A stretch of 64,000 bases of DNA, from the NCBI GenBank assembly GCA_965232985.1, contig CBDDRC010000042.1, positions 248,001 through 312,000 on the forward strand, given 5' to 3'. Every line of letters begins with the position of its first letter. Positions within the stretch are counted from its first letter, which is position 1. Shown piece after piece: positions 1 to 8,386 of the stretch. This DNA comes from JADFDG01 sp965232985 (GTDB taxonomy: Bacteria; Pseudomonadota; Gammaproteobacteria; Pseudomonadales; JADFDG01). The notes under the pieces were generated by a model. That model ran no database searches, was not told where the DNA came from, and saw only the letters and a program-made list of their open reading frames with translations. Made by a program: the position numbers and the translations under genes.

Positions 1-763
1 TGGGCAGGCTCTGCGCGGCACGAATCAACTGCGACGTGGAACCGACAACATCGGCAAGCGCGATTACCGCCGCTGGCGATTCCGGGTGCACGAGTACTGC
101 CGCATCCGGGTAGACAGCTTTCATGTCCTCAAGCTGCCGGGCCTTGAATTCCTCGTGAACAATGCAGGCGGCGTCCCAGATCAGCATGTCGGCGCCGGTT
201 TGTTTCTGCACGTAATCGCCCAGGTGTTTGTCCGGTGCCCAGATGATTTTCTCGCCGCGCTCGTCAAGGTGCGCAACGAGACTGACGGCAATTGATGAGG
301 TGACAACCCAGTCGGCGCGCGCCTTCACCGCCGCCGAGGTGTTGGCGTAAACAACGACAGTGCGATCCGGGTGGCGATCACAGAATTCGCTGAAGCGATC
401 AATCGGACAGCCCAGATCGAGCGAGCAGGTCGCTTCCAGGGTTGGCATCAGCACGCGTTTGTCCGGCGCCAGGATTTTTGCCGTCTCGCCCATAAATTTG
501 ACCCCGGCCACGACCAGCGTTTTAGCTGGATGCTCGTGCCCGAAACGCGCCATTTCCAGCGAATCCGAGACGCAACCGCCCGTGGCCTCAGCCAGCGCCT
601 GCACCTCGTGGTCGGTGTAGTAATGCGCAACCAGCACGGCGTCCTGGGCCTTGAGTTGCGCCTTGATGCGCCGGACAAAGTCGTCGCGCTGCGCCAACGT
701 CAACACAGGCGGATCGTTCTCGTGCGCCAGGTGATCACGAACGAAATCAATGGTGCTGGACAT
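1..763 (-). CDS. nadA: Quinolinate synthase NadA (N-terminal part, cut by window edge)
   Basis: NadA condenses iminoaspartate with dihydroxyacetone phosphate to quinolinate, the precursor of NAD, using a [4Fe-4S] cluster. About 254 residues are visible from the ATG at 763 (start MSSTIDFV); the frame is open to base 1, so roughly the last quarter is outside. Recognisable stretches are VAHYYTDHEVQALAEATGG near residue 45, which forms part of the substrate pocket, and LEATCSLDLGCP near residue 120, whose first cysteine matches a cluster ligand. The gene lies 85 bp downstream of the flavoprotein gene on the same strand, so it may be co-transcribed or separately driven. The identification is firm; only the missing C-terminus, with the remaining cluster cysteines, cannot be checked. 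Confidence 0.96.
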   Translation of the reverse strand, partial: MSSTIDFVRDHLAHENDPPVLTLAQRDDFVRRIKAQLKAQDAVLVAHYYTDHEVQALAEATGGCVSDSLEMARFGHEHPAKTLVVAGVKFMGETAKILAPDKRVLMPTLEATCSLDLGCPIDRFSEFCDRHPDRTVVVYANTSAAVKARADWVVTSSIAVSLVAHLDERGEKIIWAPDKHLGDYVQKQTGADMLIWDAACIVHEEFKARQLEDMKAVYPDAAVLVHPESPAAVIALADVVGSTSQLIRAAQSLP

Positions 764-848
764 GCGTCACTCGGGACAATTTTCCGAACAGCTCGGGGTT
801 GGAAAGAATAACAGGCCCGCAGGGCATCGACGCCCGCCGTTATCACAT

Positions 849-1841
849 CTACAGCCGGTGCGCGGCGAGCAGGGTATCGGCCAGTGATTGCCCCGACAGC
901 CAGGCCCCCTCGACGCGACCACCGTTGCACCAGTCGCCACAGATGCCCAACTGCAAACGCTCGTCGAAGTGATGGGCATCGAGCACGGCGTGACCGGTGC
1001 GCGCGTGGCGCCAGCGATATGCATGCAGCCACGCCGGTTCAGGCGCGTGCACAGCCACAACGCCTGCAAACCAGCGCTGCAGGTGCCTGGCCACTGCATC
1101 GGCGGGTGCTTCCAGGTGTTCTTCCGACCAGCCAGGCGCTGCCTGCAACACCCAAGTCTCCGGCAGCAACGGCCGACCCGGCTTGCTGCTGTTGCGTGCC
1201 AGCCAGCTCACCGGCTGGCCGCGCCCAAAGGCGGCGTCAACGACAATGCCGGTAGGGCTGTCGTAGCCGATTGCTACAGTCCAGCACGGCTCCATCGACA
1301 CCGCGCGCACCGCTGCCATCAGTGTCGGCGACGCGCTCACGAAAAGCTCGGCCTGCGGCGCCGGTATGGCAACCACCAATGCGTGGAAATCTGTAAAGGA
1401 AAGATTGTTGCCCGCGTACAGCGTCCAGCACGAATCGTGCCGGGCGACGGCGGTGATTTGCGTTTGCGTGCACAAAACAACGTGCCGACCGAGCATCTGA
1501 TGGGAGATCGCTGCCATCGACGGCATACCGACCCAGCGCGGCGTGTCGTCCGGTGATGCCAGGATTTTGCCTTGCGCATCGACCACACTGAGCGAGATAT
1601 CCCAGCGGGCGACGGCGCCGGCCTGCTGCCAGGCCAGCACCTGCGCGATAAACCGCGGATCACGAGCGGTGAAGTACTGGGCGCCCAGATCGAAACCGGT
1701 ACCGTGATCGCGACAGATCGCCAGCCGACCGCCGGTAGCATGGCATTGCTCAAAGACGTCGACGCGAAAACCGGCATCCGCAAGCCGCGACGCACAAGCA
1801 AGGCCAGCAACGCCGGCGCCGATCACCGCAACGCGGATCAT
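849..1841 (-). CDS. COG3380 FAD-dependent oxidoreductase, renalase-like
   Basis: The protein is about 330 residues. It begins with a Rossmann dinucleotide motif (VAVIGAGVAGLACASRL, GxGxxG) followed by a ribose-binding acidic end (VDVFEQ) and GGRLA, typical of the amine-oxidase/renalase fold. The phrase GAQYFTARDPRF is characteristic of COG3380. Bacterial renalases in this group oxidise unproductive isomers of NAD(P)H, but that activity is inferred here and not visible in the sequence. I chose the ATG at 1841 because the Rossmann strand starts immediately after it; an upstream in-frame ATG would add ten cysteine- and tryptophan-rich residues unlike the family. A C-terminal FAD motif (GICGDWCNGGRVEGAWLSG) is present. 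Its neighbour nadA makes a link to NAD metabolism tempting but unproven. Confidence 0.85.
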   Translation of the reverse strand: MIRVAVIGAGVAGLACASRLADAGFRVDVFEQCHATGGRLAICRDHGTGFDLGAQYFTARDPRFIAQVLAWQQAGAVARWDISLSVVDAQGKILASPDDTPRWVGMPSMAAISHQMLGRHVVLCTQTQITAVARHDSCWTLYAGNNLSFTDFHALVVAIPAPQAELFVSASPTLMAAVRAVSMEPCWTVAIGYDSPTGIVVDAAFGRGQPVSWLARNSSKPGRPLLPETWVLQAAPGWSEEHLEAPADAVARHLQRWFAGVVAVHAPEPAWLHAYRWRHARTGHAVLDAHHFDERLQLGICGDWCNGGRVEGAWLSGQSLADTLLAAHRL

Positions 1842-1944
1842 GCAGCAGTCCCACAAGCAGTAATCCCACAAGCGAACGAAGTTTTCATCGTAGCCCTGTG
1901 CGGTAGCCCGGCGCGCCCACCTTTTGGAGGTTGGCGAAAAACGC

Positions 1945-2679
1945 TCAGGTCAGCAACATTTTCCCGCCGGCAACCACCAACACCAGCGCCAGCACCCGCT
2001 TGAGGGTCGCACTGCCGAAGCGGCGGGCGCCATAACCGGCGCCGATCAGGCCGCCAACAACCGCCGCAACTACCCACATCGGCAGGGCATCAGGCAATAC
2101 CGGGTGCTTTGCCAGCACACCGGCGAGCCCGGCGAGCGAGTTGACGAGAATGAAAGCTGCCGCAACACCGGAGACCTGCCGCGTTGCCGCCCAGCCGGCA
2201 AGAATGAGAAGCGGGCTGAGAAAAATGCCACCGCCGACACCGGTAAGGCCGGAGAGAAAACCGATGCCGACGCCTGCAAGCAGCAGCCAGCCGCGATGCG
2301 GTGCCTGCACCCTGCGCTCCTGTGCCGCCGCCGCAAACGAACGCCATGCGGCATACAGGAGCACGACACCGACCACCGGCTTGTAGATGTGCCCCGGCAG
2401 GGTGATAAAACCGCCAAGAAATGCCGCCGGCACCGACGCTATTGCCAGCGGCCAGAATATTTTCCCGTCAAAACAGCCGGCACGATAAAAACGCCAAGTC
2501 GCAATCGACGCGACAAACACGTTGAGCACCAGCGCCGTCGGCTTCATCACCGCCGGCTCGACACCGAACAACGCCATTGCGGCGATATAACCCGATGCTC
2601 CGCCGTGACCCACCGACGAATATAAAATCGCGGCCAGCAGAATCAGTGCGGCCAGCATCAGGTTGTCGGTGGGTTCCAT
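1945..2679 (-). CDS. TSUP (TauE/SafE) family membrane permease
   Basis: This is an integral inner-membrane protein of about 244 residues with roughly eight hydrophobic segments. It has the TSUP signatures near the first helix (YSSVGHGGASGYIAAMALFG) and in the second repeat (GLTGVGGGIFLSPLLIL). The family exports or imports organosulfur compounds, sulfite or sulfoacetate in characterised cases; the substrate here cannot be read from sequence. I start it at the ATG at 2679, 13 bp after the stop of the GST gene, because the upstream extension is arginine-rich and overlaps that gene. It is the last gene of a TetR-GST-GST-permease operon, which suggests a thiol, sulfonate or detoxified-conjugate substrate (inference). 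Confidence 0.88.
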   Translation of the reverse strand: MEPTDNLMLAALILLAAILYSSVGHGGASGYIAAMALFGVEPAVMKPTALVLNVFVASIATWRFYRAGCFDGKIFWPLAIASVPAAFLGGFITLPGHIYKPVVGVVLLYAAWRSFAAAAQERRVQAPHRGWLLLAGVGIGFLSGLTGVGGGIFLSPLLILAGWAATRQVSGVAAAFILVNSLAGLAGVLAKHPVLPDALPMWVVAAVVGGLIGAGYGARRFGSATLKRVLALVLVVAGGKMLLT

Positions 2680-2692
2680 GGGCAATCTTCGG

Positions 2693-3403
2693 TCAAGCGT
2701 CCGGCTTGTCCTTGCGCACGGCATTCGCCCGGCTTCCTTCCGCAAAGGCGTGCATCTGCTTCACGTCGAAAGCCTGATCCGCGCCCGGCACCGCGATGCC
2801 GCGCTGCACGGCGGGCCGGGCGCGGATCGCGTCGCGCCAGCGCTGCAGGTTCGGTAAGCCATCAACACTGACACCCGACCAACCGTGGATGCGCACCCAG
2901 GGCCAGGTTGCCATGTCGGCAATCGAGTAATCTCCGGCAAGGTATTCACTCTCGCCGAGCCGCCGATCCAGCACTTCGTAGAGCCGCCGCGTCTCGTTCT
3001 GGTAACGGGCGATGGCGAGCGGAATTTTCTCGGGCATATAACGGTGCCAGACATTGGCCTGTCCCTGCATCGGGCCAATGCCGCCCATCTGGAACATCAA
3101 CCATTGCAGTGCAAGCGAACGGCCCTTGATGTCGGTTGGCAGGAACCTGCCACTGTACTCGGCGAGGTAAACGAGAATCGCGCCGGACTCGAACACGCAG
3201 AAATCATCTTCATCCTTGCCAGCGCGCGCCCGATCGACTATCGCCGGGATGCGTCCGTTCGGACTGATTTTCAGAAACCACGCCTGCTGCTGCTCCAACT
3301 GCATGAGTTTCAGCGCGCGAAAGGTGTAGGGAATTTCCATTTCCTCCAGCGCGATCGAAACCTTGTGGCCGTTCGGGGTATTGGCGGTAAAGAGTTCGAT
3401 CAT
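2693..3403 (-). CDS. Glutathione S-transferase, YfcG/YghU (nu) type
   Basis: This 236-residue GST has an N-terminal thioredoxin-fold domain (residues 1-85) and an all-helical C-terminal domain. TANTPNGHKVSIALEE and SPNGRIPAIVD match the YfcG/YghU group, where a Thr-x-Asn motif replaces the usual Tyr/Ser and the enzyme shows glutathione-dependent disulfide reductase or organic peroxidase activity. VFESGAILVYLAEYSG is the usual gamma-glutamyl binding region (E-S). A clear ribosome-binding site (GAGGGAT) precedes the ATG at 3403. The gene begins 13 bp after the upstream GST-like gene ends and stops 13 bp before the TSUP permease gene, so the three are almost certainly co-transcribed. The exact substrate is unknown. 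Confidence 0.92.
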   Translation of the reverse strand: MIELFTANTPNGHKVSIALEEMEIPYTFRALKLMQLEQQQAWFLKISPNGRIPAIVDRARAGKDEDDFCVFESGAILVYLAEYSGRFLPTDIKGRSLALQWLMFQMGGIGPMQGQANVWHRYMPEKIPLAIARYQNETRRLYEVLDRRLGESEYLAGDYSIADMATWPWVRIHGWSGVSVDGLPNLQRWRDAIRARPAVQRGIAVPGADQAFDVKQMHAFAEGSRANAVRKDKPDA

Positions 3404-3416
3404 GGTCGATCCCTCT

Positions 3417-4424
3417 TCACGACGCCAGCCAGCGCAAACAGCCGCTGTCTGCGAGCACGGCGTTCAGCGCCGTGTTGCCACTGACCAGCGCGTACTTGCG
3501 ACGAATTTCCGCCAGCGATTTCGCATGGTATTTCTGCGTTTCCTGGCTGAAATCGACGCCGTCAATCTTAACCGTGAAGGTCGGCGCGCCAGCCACGACC
3601 GCCTTTGCGTTGGCATCTGCCCAGGGCAGAAAACAAGTGCCGACTTCCTCACGCAGCAACCGGGCGATGCCGCCCAGCACGGCAGCCATCGGTTCGATGT
3701 CGCCTTGCACCTGCGGGCTTTCCATGCGCTCCACGAAGTCGATCAGGTGCGGGGCATTCGCGCGCAACCATGCCCCCGGTGTCGGGTCGGAAAGCAGTTC
3801 CTTGAACTGGCCATAGATCCCGAAATCACCCATTGTCGGCCGGCCACCAAACAGATACGGCCGATGGGCAAGATGGCCATCCAGGATACGGGCGGCGCGC
3901 GCGAACGAGCGTTCGATCAACGCGGCATTACCGGTGTTGTCGCGCCCGGAGCCGACAAACGACAAACGCGGCACCATGCGCTGCTTCAACGACGGCGCCA
4001 TCTGCTCGGCGGCACCGGCCGGCGAGTCCGGCGGCATCATTTCCTGGGCAATGCGCAGCGCCGCCGAGTCGGCATCCGGTTCGTAATACCAGCGGTAGTG
4101 GAACATGTGCTTGTTGCACCATTCGTCCGCATATTCCTCGATCAGGGCCGAGAGAAAATCGAGCGCCTGATCAGCAATGCGCACCGGCATCCCGGGATTC
4201 TCCGCCTCGAGCCTGTCCATGATCGGCGTCGAATCCTGCATGCCGGTGCCATCCGGATAAACCAGACAAGGAACCAGCGGCAACTTGGCGTACTTGCCGA
4301 ATTCGCCCATCTGGTCCATCGAACGGACCACCCACCGGTGCGGTATTTTTTTGTACCGCAGATACGCACGCACCTTAACGGAATACGGCGACATTTCGAT
4401 GCCGAACAGACGGTACTCGCTCAT
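3417..4424 (-). CDS. GST-fold protein with long C-terminal region
   Basis: The protein is about 335 residues, well above the usual 200-240 of GSTs. The N-terminal 80 residues form a thioredoxin-like GST_N domain (LFGIEMSPYSVKVRAYLRYK, LPLVPCLVYPDG, DSTPIMDRLE). The helical domain holds RPYLFGGRPTMGDFGIYGQF, where GST_C-type N-capping residues are expected. About 100 further residues follow, with no domain I recognise. The ATG at 4424 has a good AAGGAG site 6 bp upstream, so I prefer it to the ATG eight codons earlier. It is 20 bp downstream of the TetR gene and probably under its control. Such proteins occur in degradation or stress operons; the activity is not deducible here. Confidence 0.82.
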   Translation of the reverse strand: MSEYRLFGIEMSPYSVKVRAYLRYKKIPHRWVVRSMDQMGEFGKYAKLPLVPCLVYPDGTGMQDSTPIMDRLEAENPGMPVRIADQALDFLSALIEEYADEWCNKHMFHYRWYYEPDADSAALRIAQEMMPPDSPAGAAEQMAPSLKQRMVPRLSFVGSGRDNTGNAALIERSFARAARILDGHLAHRPYLFGGRPTMGDFGIYGQFKELLSDPTPGAWLRANAPHLIDFVERMESPQVQGDIEPMAAVLGGIARLLREEVGTCFLPWADANAKAVVAGAPTFTVKIDGVDFSQETQKYHAKSLAEIRRKYALVSGNTALNAVLADSGCLRWLAS

Positions 4425-4444
4425 GGTTTTCTCCTTGTCGAATG

Positions 4445-5020
4445 TCATGTACGCAACGCACCCAGAATCAGTTCAACCTGCGCATCCAATGCCGCCTGAT
4501 CGCGTTCAACGCGCGCACTCAGCAGCAGACCCTGCAACGCTGTCAACAGATAGCCCGCCGCCACATCAGCATCAAGACCAGTGCGCAATGTGCCTTGTGT
4601 CATGCCACGACGTAATGCGTCAACGAAGGCACCGCGCAGGCGCCGATTGCCATCGACCAGCACTGCCGTGACTGCCGGCAGGCGCGTGCCGAGCTCATTC
4701 CAGGTGTTCGCCAGCAGACAGGCGCGCGACGCATCGCGCGTGCGATAAACGGAAGTGAAGAAACCGCGCAGACCGGCGAGTGCGTCGTCCTGCTGCAGGT
4801 AGCGACCGATACGCCCCGCCACGATGCGCTCGATGTAGTGGCTGAGTGTCGCCGTGAACAAGCCCTCCTTGCTGCCGTAGCGGTGATAGAGGCTGCTCGC
4901 CGACAGGCCGGTGGCCTCCTCCAGTGCGCGCGTCGACACCCCGCCATAACCACCGCGCCAAAAGGCGGCCATCGCGGCGTCGAGCAGCTCGGATTCTTCG
5001 ACCAGGCGGGGGCGGGCCAT
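4445..5020 (-). CDS. TetR/AcrR family transcriptional regulator
   Basis: This is a one-component repressor-type regulator of 191 residues. The N-terminal helix-turn-helix is classic for TetR (LLDAAMAAFWRGGYGGVSTRALEEATGLSASSLYHRYGSKEGLF, given here only as landmarks around residues 12-55: GYGGVSTRAL, ASSLYHRYGSKEGLF). The C-terminal part is ligand-binding and divergent. It is the first gene of the operon running into two GST genes and a TSUP permease, so it most likely autoregulates that operon in response to an electrophile or thiol-reactive compound (inference). An in-frame GTG lies immediately upstream of the ATG at 5020; either could be used. No clear operator palindrome was found in the 190 bases between it and tRNA-Lys. 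Confidence 0.9.
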   Translation of the reverse strand: MARPRLVEESELLDAAMAAFWRGGYGGVSTRALEEATGLSASSLYHRYGSKEGLFTATLSHYIERIVAGRIGRYLQQDDALAGLRGFFTSVYRTRDASRACLLANTWNELGTRLPAVTAVLVDGNRRLRGAFVDALRRGMTQGTLRTGLDADVAAGYLLTALQGLLLSARVERDQAALDAQVELILGALRT

Positions 5021-5210
5021 CACAGCACCTCGGTATTGTAACGACCGCTACATTACTGGCCGCGGGCGAATCCGGCAAGCGCGTGGGCACTTTGAGCACA
5101 AACAATGGAAGGGGTATCTGGCCGAAAAGACTTCCGCCAGGCACTGCGTACAGGATTGCCGCAGCAAAAGTGAGCAAAAACAGGATAAGACAGGATGGTG
5201 CAGCGAGAAG

Positions 5211-5286
5211 TGGTGGGTCGTGATGGACTTGAACCATCGACCAACTGGTTAAAAGCCAGCTGCTCTACCGACTGAGCTAACGACCC
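5211..5286 (-). tRNA. tRNA-Lys(TTT)
   Basis: On the minus strand the 76-nt sequence folds as a cloverleaf. The acceptor stem pairs GGGTCGT with ACGACCC, the D-arm contains AGCTCAGTCGGTAGAGC, and the anticodon loop CTTTTAA carries anticodon TTT. The T-arm is TGGTTCAAGTCCA and the discriminator base is A. The CCA tail is encoded at 5213-5211. It lies upstream of the TetR operon and downstream of queC, all on the same strand, and has its own promoter-like elements upstream. Confidence 0.97.
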
Positions 5287-5301
5287 ACGTAGGAGGCGCA
5301 T

Positions 5302-5329
5302 ATCATAGCGGCCGAATCTGCATTTGCAA
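5302..5329 (-). promoter_or_regulatory. Probable sigma-70 promoter of tRNA-Lys
   Basis: On the minus strand there is TTGCAA (5329-5324), a 16-bp spacer and TATGAT (5307-5302), ending about 15 bp before the mature tRNA 5' end at 5286. Both hexamers match consensus at four or five positions. The -35 hexamer lies inside one arm (5323-5332) of a 10-bp inverted repeat whose other arm is at 5375-5384. Confidence 0.6.
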
Positions 5330-5388
5330 GGCCGGCCAGCGCGTGGAAACCGCCTCGGCACGCAGCAACAACGCGCCTTGCAAAGCCC

Positions 5389-6078
5389 TCACACCCGGTA
5401 GCGGGTTGGATCGGCCACGCCGGCCACGGCAAAACCCTGCGCACGCAGCCGACAACTGTCGCAACGCCCGCAGGCATAGCCTGACGCATCGGCCTGATAG
5501 CACGACACGGTGAGTGAATAATCGACACCGAGTGCGTTGCCGCGACGGATGATGTCGGCCTTGCTCAACGCGATCAACGGTGCATGGACGCGAAAACGTC
5601 CACCCTCGACACCGGCTTTCGTCGCCAGATTCGCCAACTCCTCGAACCGGGCGATGAACTCGGGCCGACAATCCGGATAGCCCGAGTAATCAACCGCATT
5701 CACGCCGATGAAAATATCGGTGGCGCCCAACACTTCGGCAAGACCGAGCGCGAAGGAAAGAAACACCGTGTTGCGTGCCGGCACGTAGGTGACCGGGATG
5801 CCTGTCGTGGGCGATTCAGGCACCGCGATTGCAGTGTCGGTGAGCGCCGAGCCACCGAAGCTGCCAAGGTCAATGCGCACGATGCGGTGATCGTGCACGC
5901 CCATGGCAGCGGCGACCAGCCGCGACGCATCAAGCTCGGCCCGGTGCCGCTGACCGTAATCAAAACCAAGCGCCGCTGGCAAAAATCCTTCGGCTTGGGC
6001 AATGGCCAGGCAGGTAGCAGAATCGAGCCCACCCGACAGCAAGACCACGGCGCGACGTGCAACGCTGCCGGTGCTCAT
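5389..6078 (-). CDS. queC: 7-cyano-7-deazaguanine synthase QueC
   Basis: QueC converts 7-carboxy-7-deazaguanine to preQ0 using ATP and ammonia, on the route to queuosine in tRNA. The 229-residue protein has the PP-loop VVLLSGGLDSATCL near residue 12 and the C-terminal zinc-binding cluster (CYQADASGYACGRCDSC, four cysteines in the expected spacing). Its start overlaps the stop of queE by four bases (ATGA), so the two are translationally coupled. No queD or folE appears in this cluster, so the earlier steps must be encoded elsewhere. Confidence 0.97.
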   Translation of the reverse strand: MSTGSVARRAVVLLSGGLDSATCLAIAQAEGFLPAALGFDYGQRHRAELDASRLVAAAMGVHDHRIVRIDLGSFGGSALTDTAIAVPESPTTGIPVTYVPARNTVFLSFALGLAEVLGATDIFIGVNAVDYSGYPDCRPEFIARFEELANLATKAGVEGGRFRVHAPLIALSKADIIRRGNALGVDYSLTVSCYQADASGYACGRCDSCRLRAQGFAVAGVADPTRYRV

Positions 6079-6719
6079 CGCGCGCGTTCCTCACCCCAGA
6101 TGATCTTGTGCAACTGCAACTGCATGCGCACCCGCAGGCGATCGTCGAGTATCCATTGCGCCAAATCGCGCGCGGCGAGCTGACCATGACTCGGCGACAA
6201 CAACACCTCGCTGACGCGATCCGTCAGGCCATATTCGTCGATCCTGAAGCGCGCCCACTCGTAATCCTGGCGATCACAGAGCACGAACTTCACCTGATCG
6301 GAACGCGTGAGGTGGGCGATATTCCCGTACAGGTTGCGATGCACCTCACCGGAGCCCGGCGTCTTTATGTCCATCACCTTGACCACCCGCGCATCGACCG
6401 GCGACACATCGAGCGCGCCGGAGGTTTCCAGCGACACCTCCCAGCCACGGTCGCACAGCTCGGCCAGCAGCAGCAGGCAATTCTTCTGCGCCAATGGCTC
6501 CCCGCCGGTAACGCAGACATAAGCTGGCCGGTACGACGCCACCTCCGCGACAATATCTGCAATGCTACGCACCGTGCCGCCACTGAACGCGTACTCCGTA
6601 TCGCAATAACCACAACGCAGCGGGCAGCCGGTCAGGCGCACGAACGCCGTCGGCAGACCGACAGTGCGGGCCTCACCCTGCAAGGAATGGAAAATCTCGG
6701 TGATACGCAGTTCGGACAT
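6075..6719 (-). CDS. queE: 7-carboxy-7-deazaguanine synthase QueE
   Basis: QueE is a radical SAM enzyme that rearranges 6-carboxy-tetrahydropterin to 7-carboxy-7-deazaguanine. The protein is 214 residues. Its radical SAM triad is CPLRCGYCDT (CxxxCxxC) near residue 32, preceded by the QueE-typical IFHSLQGEA substrate-binding start, and VTGGEPLAQ is the SAM-binding GGEP motif. The short C-terminus without an extra domain is usual for the proteobacterial form. It follows cpoB by 68 bp and overlaps queC by four bases. Confidence 0.96.
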   Translation of the reverse strand: MSELRITEIFHSLQGEARTVGLPTAFVRLTGCPLRCGYCDTEYAFSGGTVRSIADIVAEVASYRPAYVCVTGGEPLAQKNCLLLLAELCDRGWEVSLETSGALDVSPVDARVVKVMDIKTPGSGEVHRNLYGNIAHLTRSDQVKFVLCDRQDYEWARFRIDEYGLTDRVSEVLLSPSHGQLAARDLAQWILDDRLRVRMQLQLHKIIWGEERAR

Positions 6720-6787
6720 GAGTGACGCTCGAAGGCGCCTTATGCTGGATGTTGTTCGCGATTGCCGGCGTCAGCCTGCGGCTTGCG

Positions 6788-7585
6788 TCACTTGCACTGC
6801 TGCTTCAACGCAAGATCCGCCGCTTTCGCATCCTGCGAACCTGGATACTGGACGATGACCTTGTTGAGCGTCACCCGGCCCGGGGGGACTTCATCGTTCT
6901 GGCACTGGATCAGGCCGTGACGATACATGGCCAAGCTGGCACGGCTGCTCTTCGGGTGTTCATTGTAAACCCGCCGGAAAAAACGGCCGGCTTTTGCCAC
7001 GTCCGGCCGGGATGCCACCAGCCACATCTCCCCGAGCCAGTACATGGCAACCGGCGCAAGCTCGCCGCGCGGAAACTGCTTGAGCTGCTGCTGGAAAGCA
7101 TCGACGGCATCATCGTATTTCTGCGCGCGCACCAAAGCGAGCCCGCGGTCGAACTGGGCCTTCTCCGGATCGATCTGCTCAGTATCGGTCGGCTCGACCG
7201 CGCCGGGCGCTGATGCCGCACTCGCATCGACCGGGCGCTGCTTCGCCGCCTGCTCCAGCGCCTTGAGGCGGCTGTCGAGATCGACATAGCGGGCACGCTC
7301 CTGCGCACTGGACTGCTGCAGTGCATGCTCAAGCTGCTCAATGCGACCGGTCAACGCCTCAATCTGCATCTGAAATTGCTGGAACTGTTCGAAAACCGTG
7401 ACGGAGATATCCGGCGACGAGCCAGCATCCGGGGAAGCCGTACTCCGGAGCGCCGCGCCACCGGCAGCCGGGGTGCCCGGCGTTACCGTCGGACGATCCT
7501 CAATACCCGGCCCACTCTGCCCGGCCCACGCCGAGCCGGCCGTCCACCCCACAAGCACCAGCAGCAATAAACACAGCCGGTACAT
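6788..7585 (-). CDS. cpoB: Tol-Pal system coordinator CpoB (YbgF)
   Basis: CpoB is a periplasmic protein that links PBP1B and Tol-Pal activity during outer-membrane constriction. From the ATG at 7585 there is a short signal peptide (YRLCLLLLVLVGWTAGSAWA) cleaved after AWA. A coiled-coil follows near residues 60-100 (QFQQFQMQIEALTGRIEQLEHALQ), then a variable linker and a C-terminal TPR domain of three repeats (FDRGLALVRAQKYDDAVDAF, YWLGEMW). An earlier in-frame ATG at 7609 would add eight residues; neither start has a strong ribosome-binding site. The gene directly follows pal, as in most gammaproteobacteria. Confidence 0.93.
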   Translation of the reverse strand: MYRLCLLLLVLVGWTAGSAWAGQSGPGIEDRPTVTPGTPAAGGAALRSTASPDAGSSPDISVTVFEQFQQFQMQIEALTGRIEQLEHALQQSSAQERARYVDLDSRLKALEQAAKQRPVDASAASAPGAVEPTDTEQIDPEKAQFDRGLALVRAQKYDDAVDAFQQQLKQFPRGELAPVAMYWLGEMWLVASRPDVAKAGRFFRRVYNEHPKSSRASLAMYRHGLIQCQNDEVPPGRVTLNKVIVQYPGSQDAKAADLALKQQCK

Positions 7586-7627
7586 GTTGGCAGACGTCGG
7601 GGCGGGCATCAGGACGGCAGTGCCGTG

Positions 7628-8230
7628 TTACGGCTGGCTGGCTGTGTAGCTCAGCACCGCACGGCGGTTCTTTGCCCAGGACAGCTCATCGTGACCGAGT
7701 TCAGCAGGCTTCTCTTCGCCGAAACTTACCACCTCGATCTGCGCGGCCTTGGCGCCATTGAGGGTCAGAAAGTTGACCACCGAAGCAGCGCGACGCTCGG
7801 ACAGCGCGACGTTGTATTCCGGGGTCCCGCGCTCATCGGCATGGCCTTCCAGGGTCAAGCGGGCAGCCGGGTTACCGGCAAGGTGTTTGGCATGCGCCTT
7901 CAGCGTCGCATAGGCGGCCTGCGGGATTTCCGCGCGATCAAACGCGAAGTACACAACACGGGTACGGGTGTCGCCGGTGTAATTCGCCGGGTTGCTCTCA
8001 AAACCTTCAGCAGTGTCGACGGCCATCATCGGCTGCATGCCGGTGTCGCTCGCCATCGGCATGCCGACGTCGTCGCCCTGTACCGGGGCAGTCTCGACCG
8101 GCGTGGTCTGGGCGACGGGCTCAGGCGCGACGGTGGTTTGCGCAGAATCATCGGTCTTCTTCGATGCGCAGCCGGCGATGGCGGCAACAATAACAAGCGC
8201 AGACAGGGCTTTCAGGGAAATGGCACGCAT
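7628..8230 (-). CDS. pal: Peptidoglycan-associated lipoprotein Pal
   Basis: Pal anchors the outer membrane to peptidoglycan and binds TolB. The 200-residue precursor starts at 8230, where GAGAGG lies 9 bp upstream. The lipobox IAGC (residues 18-21) gives an acylated N-terminal cysteine. The OmpA-like domain in the second half has YFAFDRAEIPQAAY, the diaminopimelate-binding region LEGHADERGTPEYNVALSERRA and a final strand. A linker rich in Thr, Val and Pro joins them. It lies 156 bp downstream of tolB; that gap could hold an internal promoter but none is obvious. Confidence 0.97.
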   Translation of the reverse strand: MRAISLKALSALVIVAAIAGCASKKTDDSAQTTVAPEPVAQTTPVETAPVQGDDVGMPMASDTGMQPMMAVDTAEGFESNPANYTGDTRTRVVYFAFDRAEIPQAAYATLKAHAKHLAGNPAARLTLEGHADERGTPEYNVALSERRAASVVNFLTLNGAKAAQIEVVSFGEEKPAELGHDELSWAKNRRAVLSYTASQP

Positions 8231-8386
8231 AAGTTGAATCCTCTCAACGATAAAGGGCAAAAACCGCTGAATTATACGCACCAAACAGACGTTTGCACGC
8301 GTATTGCGGCGAATATCCTCCCCGCAGGCACAGGGGAAGCAAGCCAATTCCGTAGCCATCGGCCGCTGCGGATGCACCCCGTGCGG

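Noticed and set aside
5323..5384. 10-bp inverted repeat TTTGCAAGGC / GCCTTGCAAA near queC and tRNA-Lys
   Set aside because: The arms are 42 bases apart with no T-run, and one arm contains the tRNA promoter's -35; not a convincing terminator or operator.
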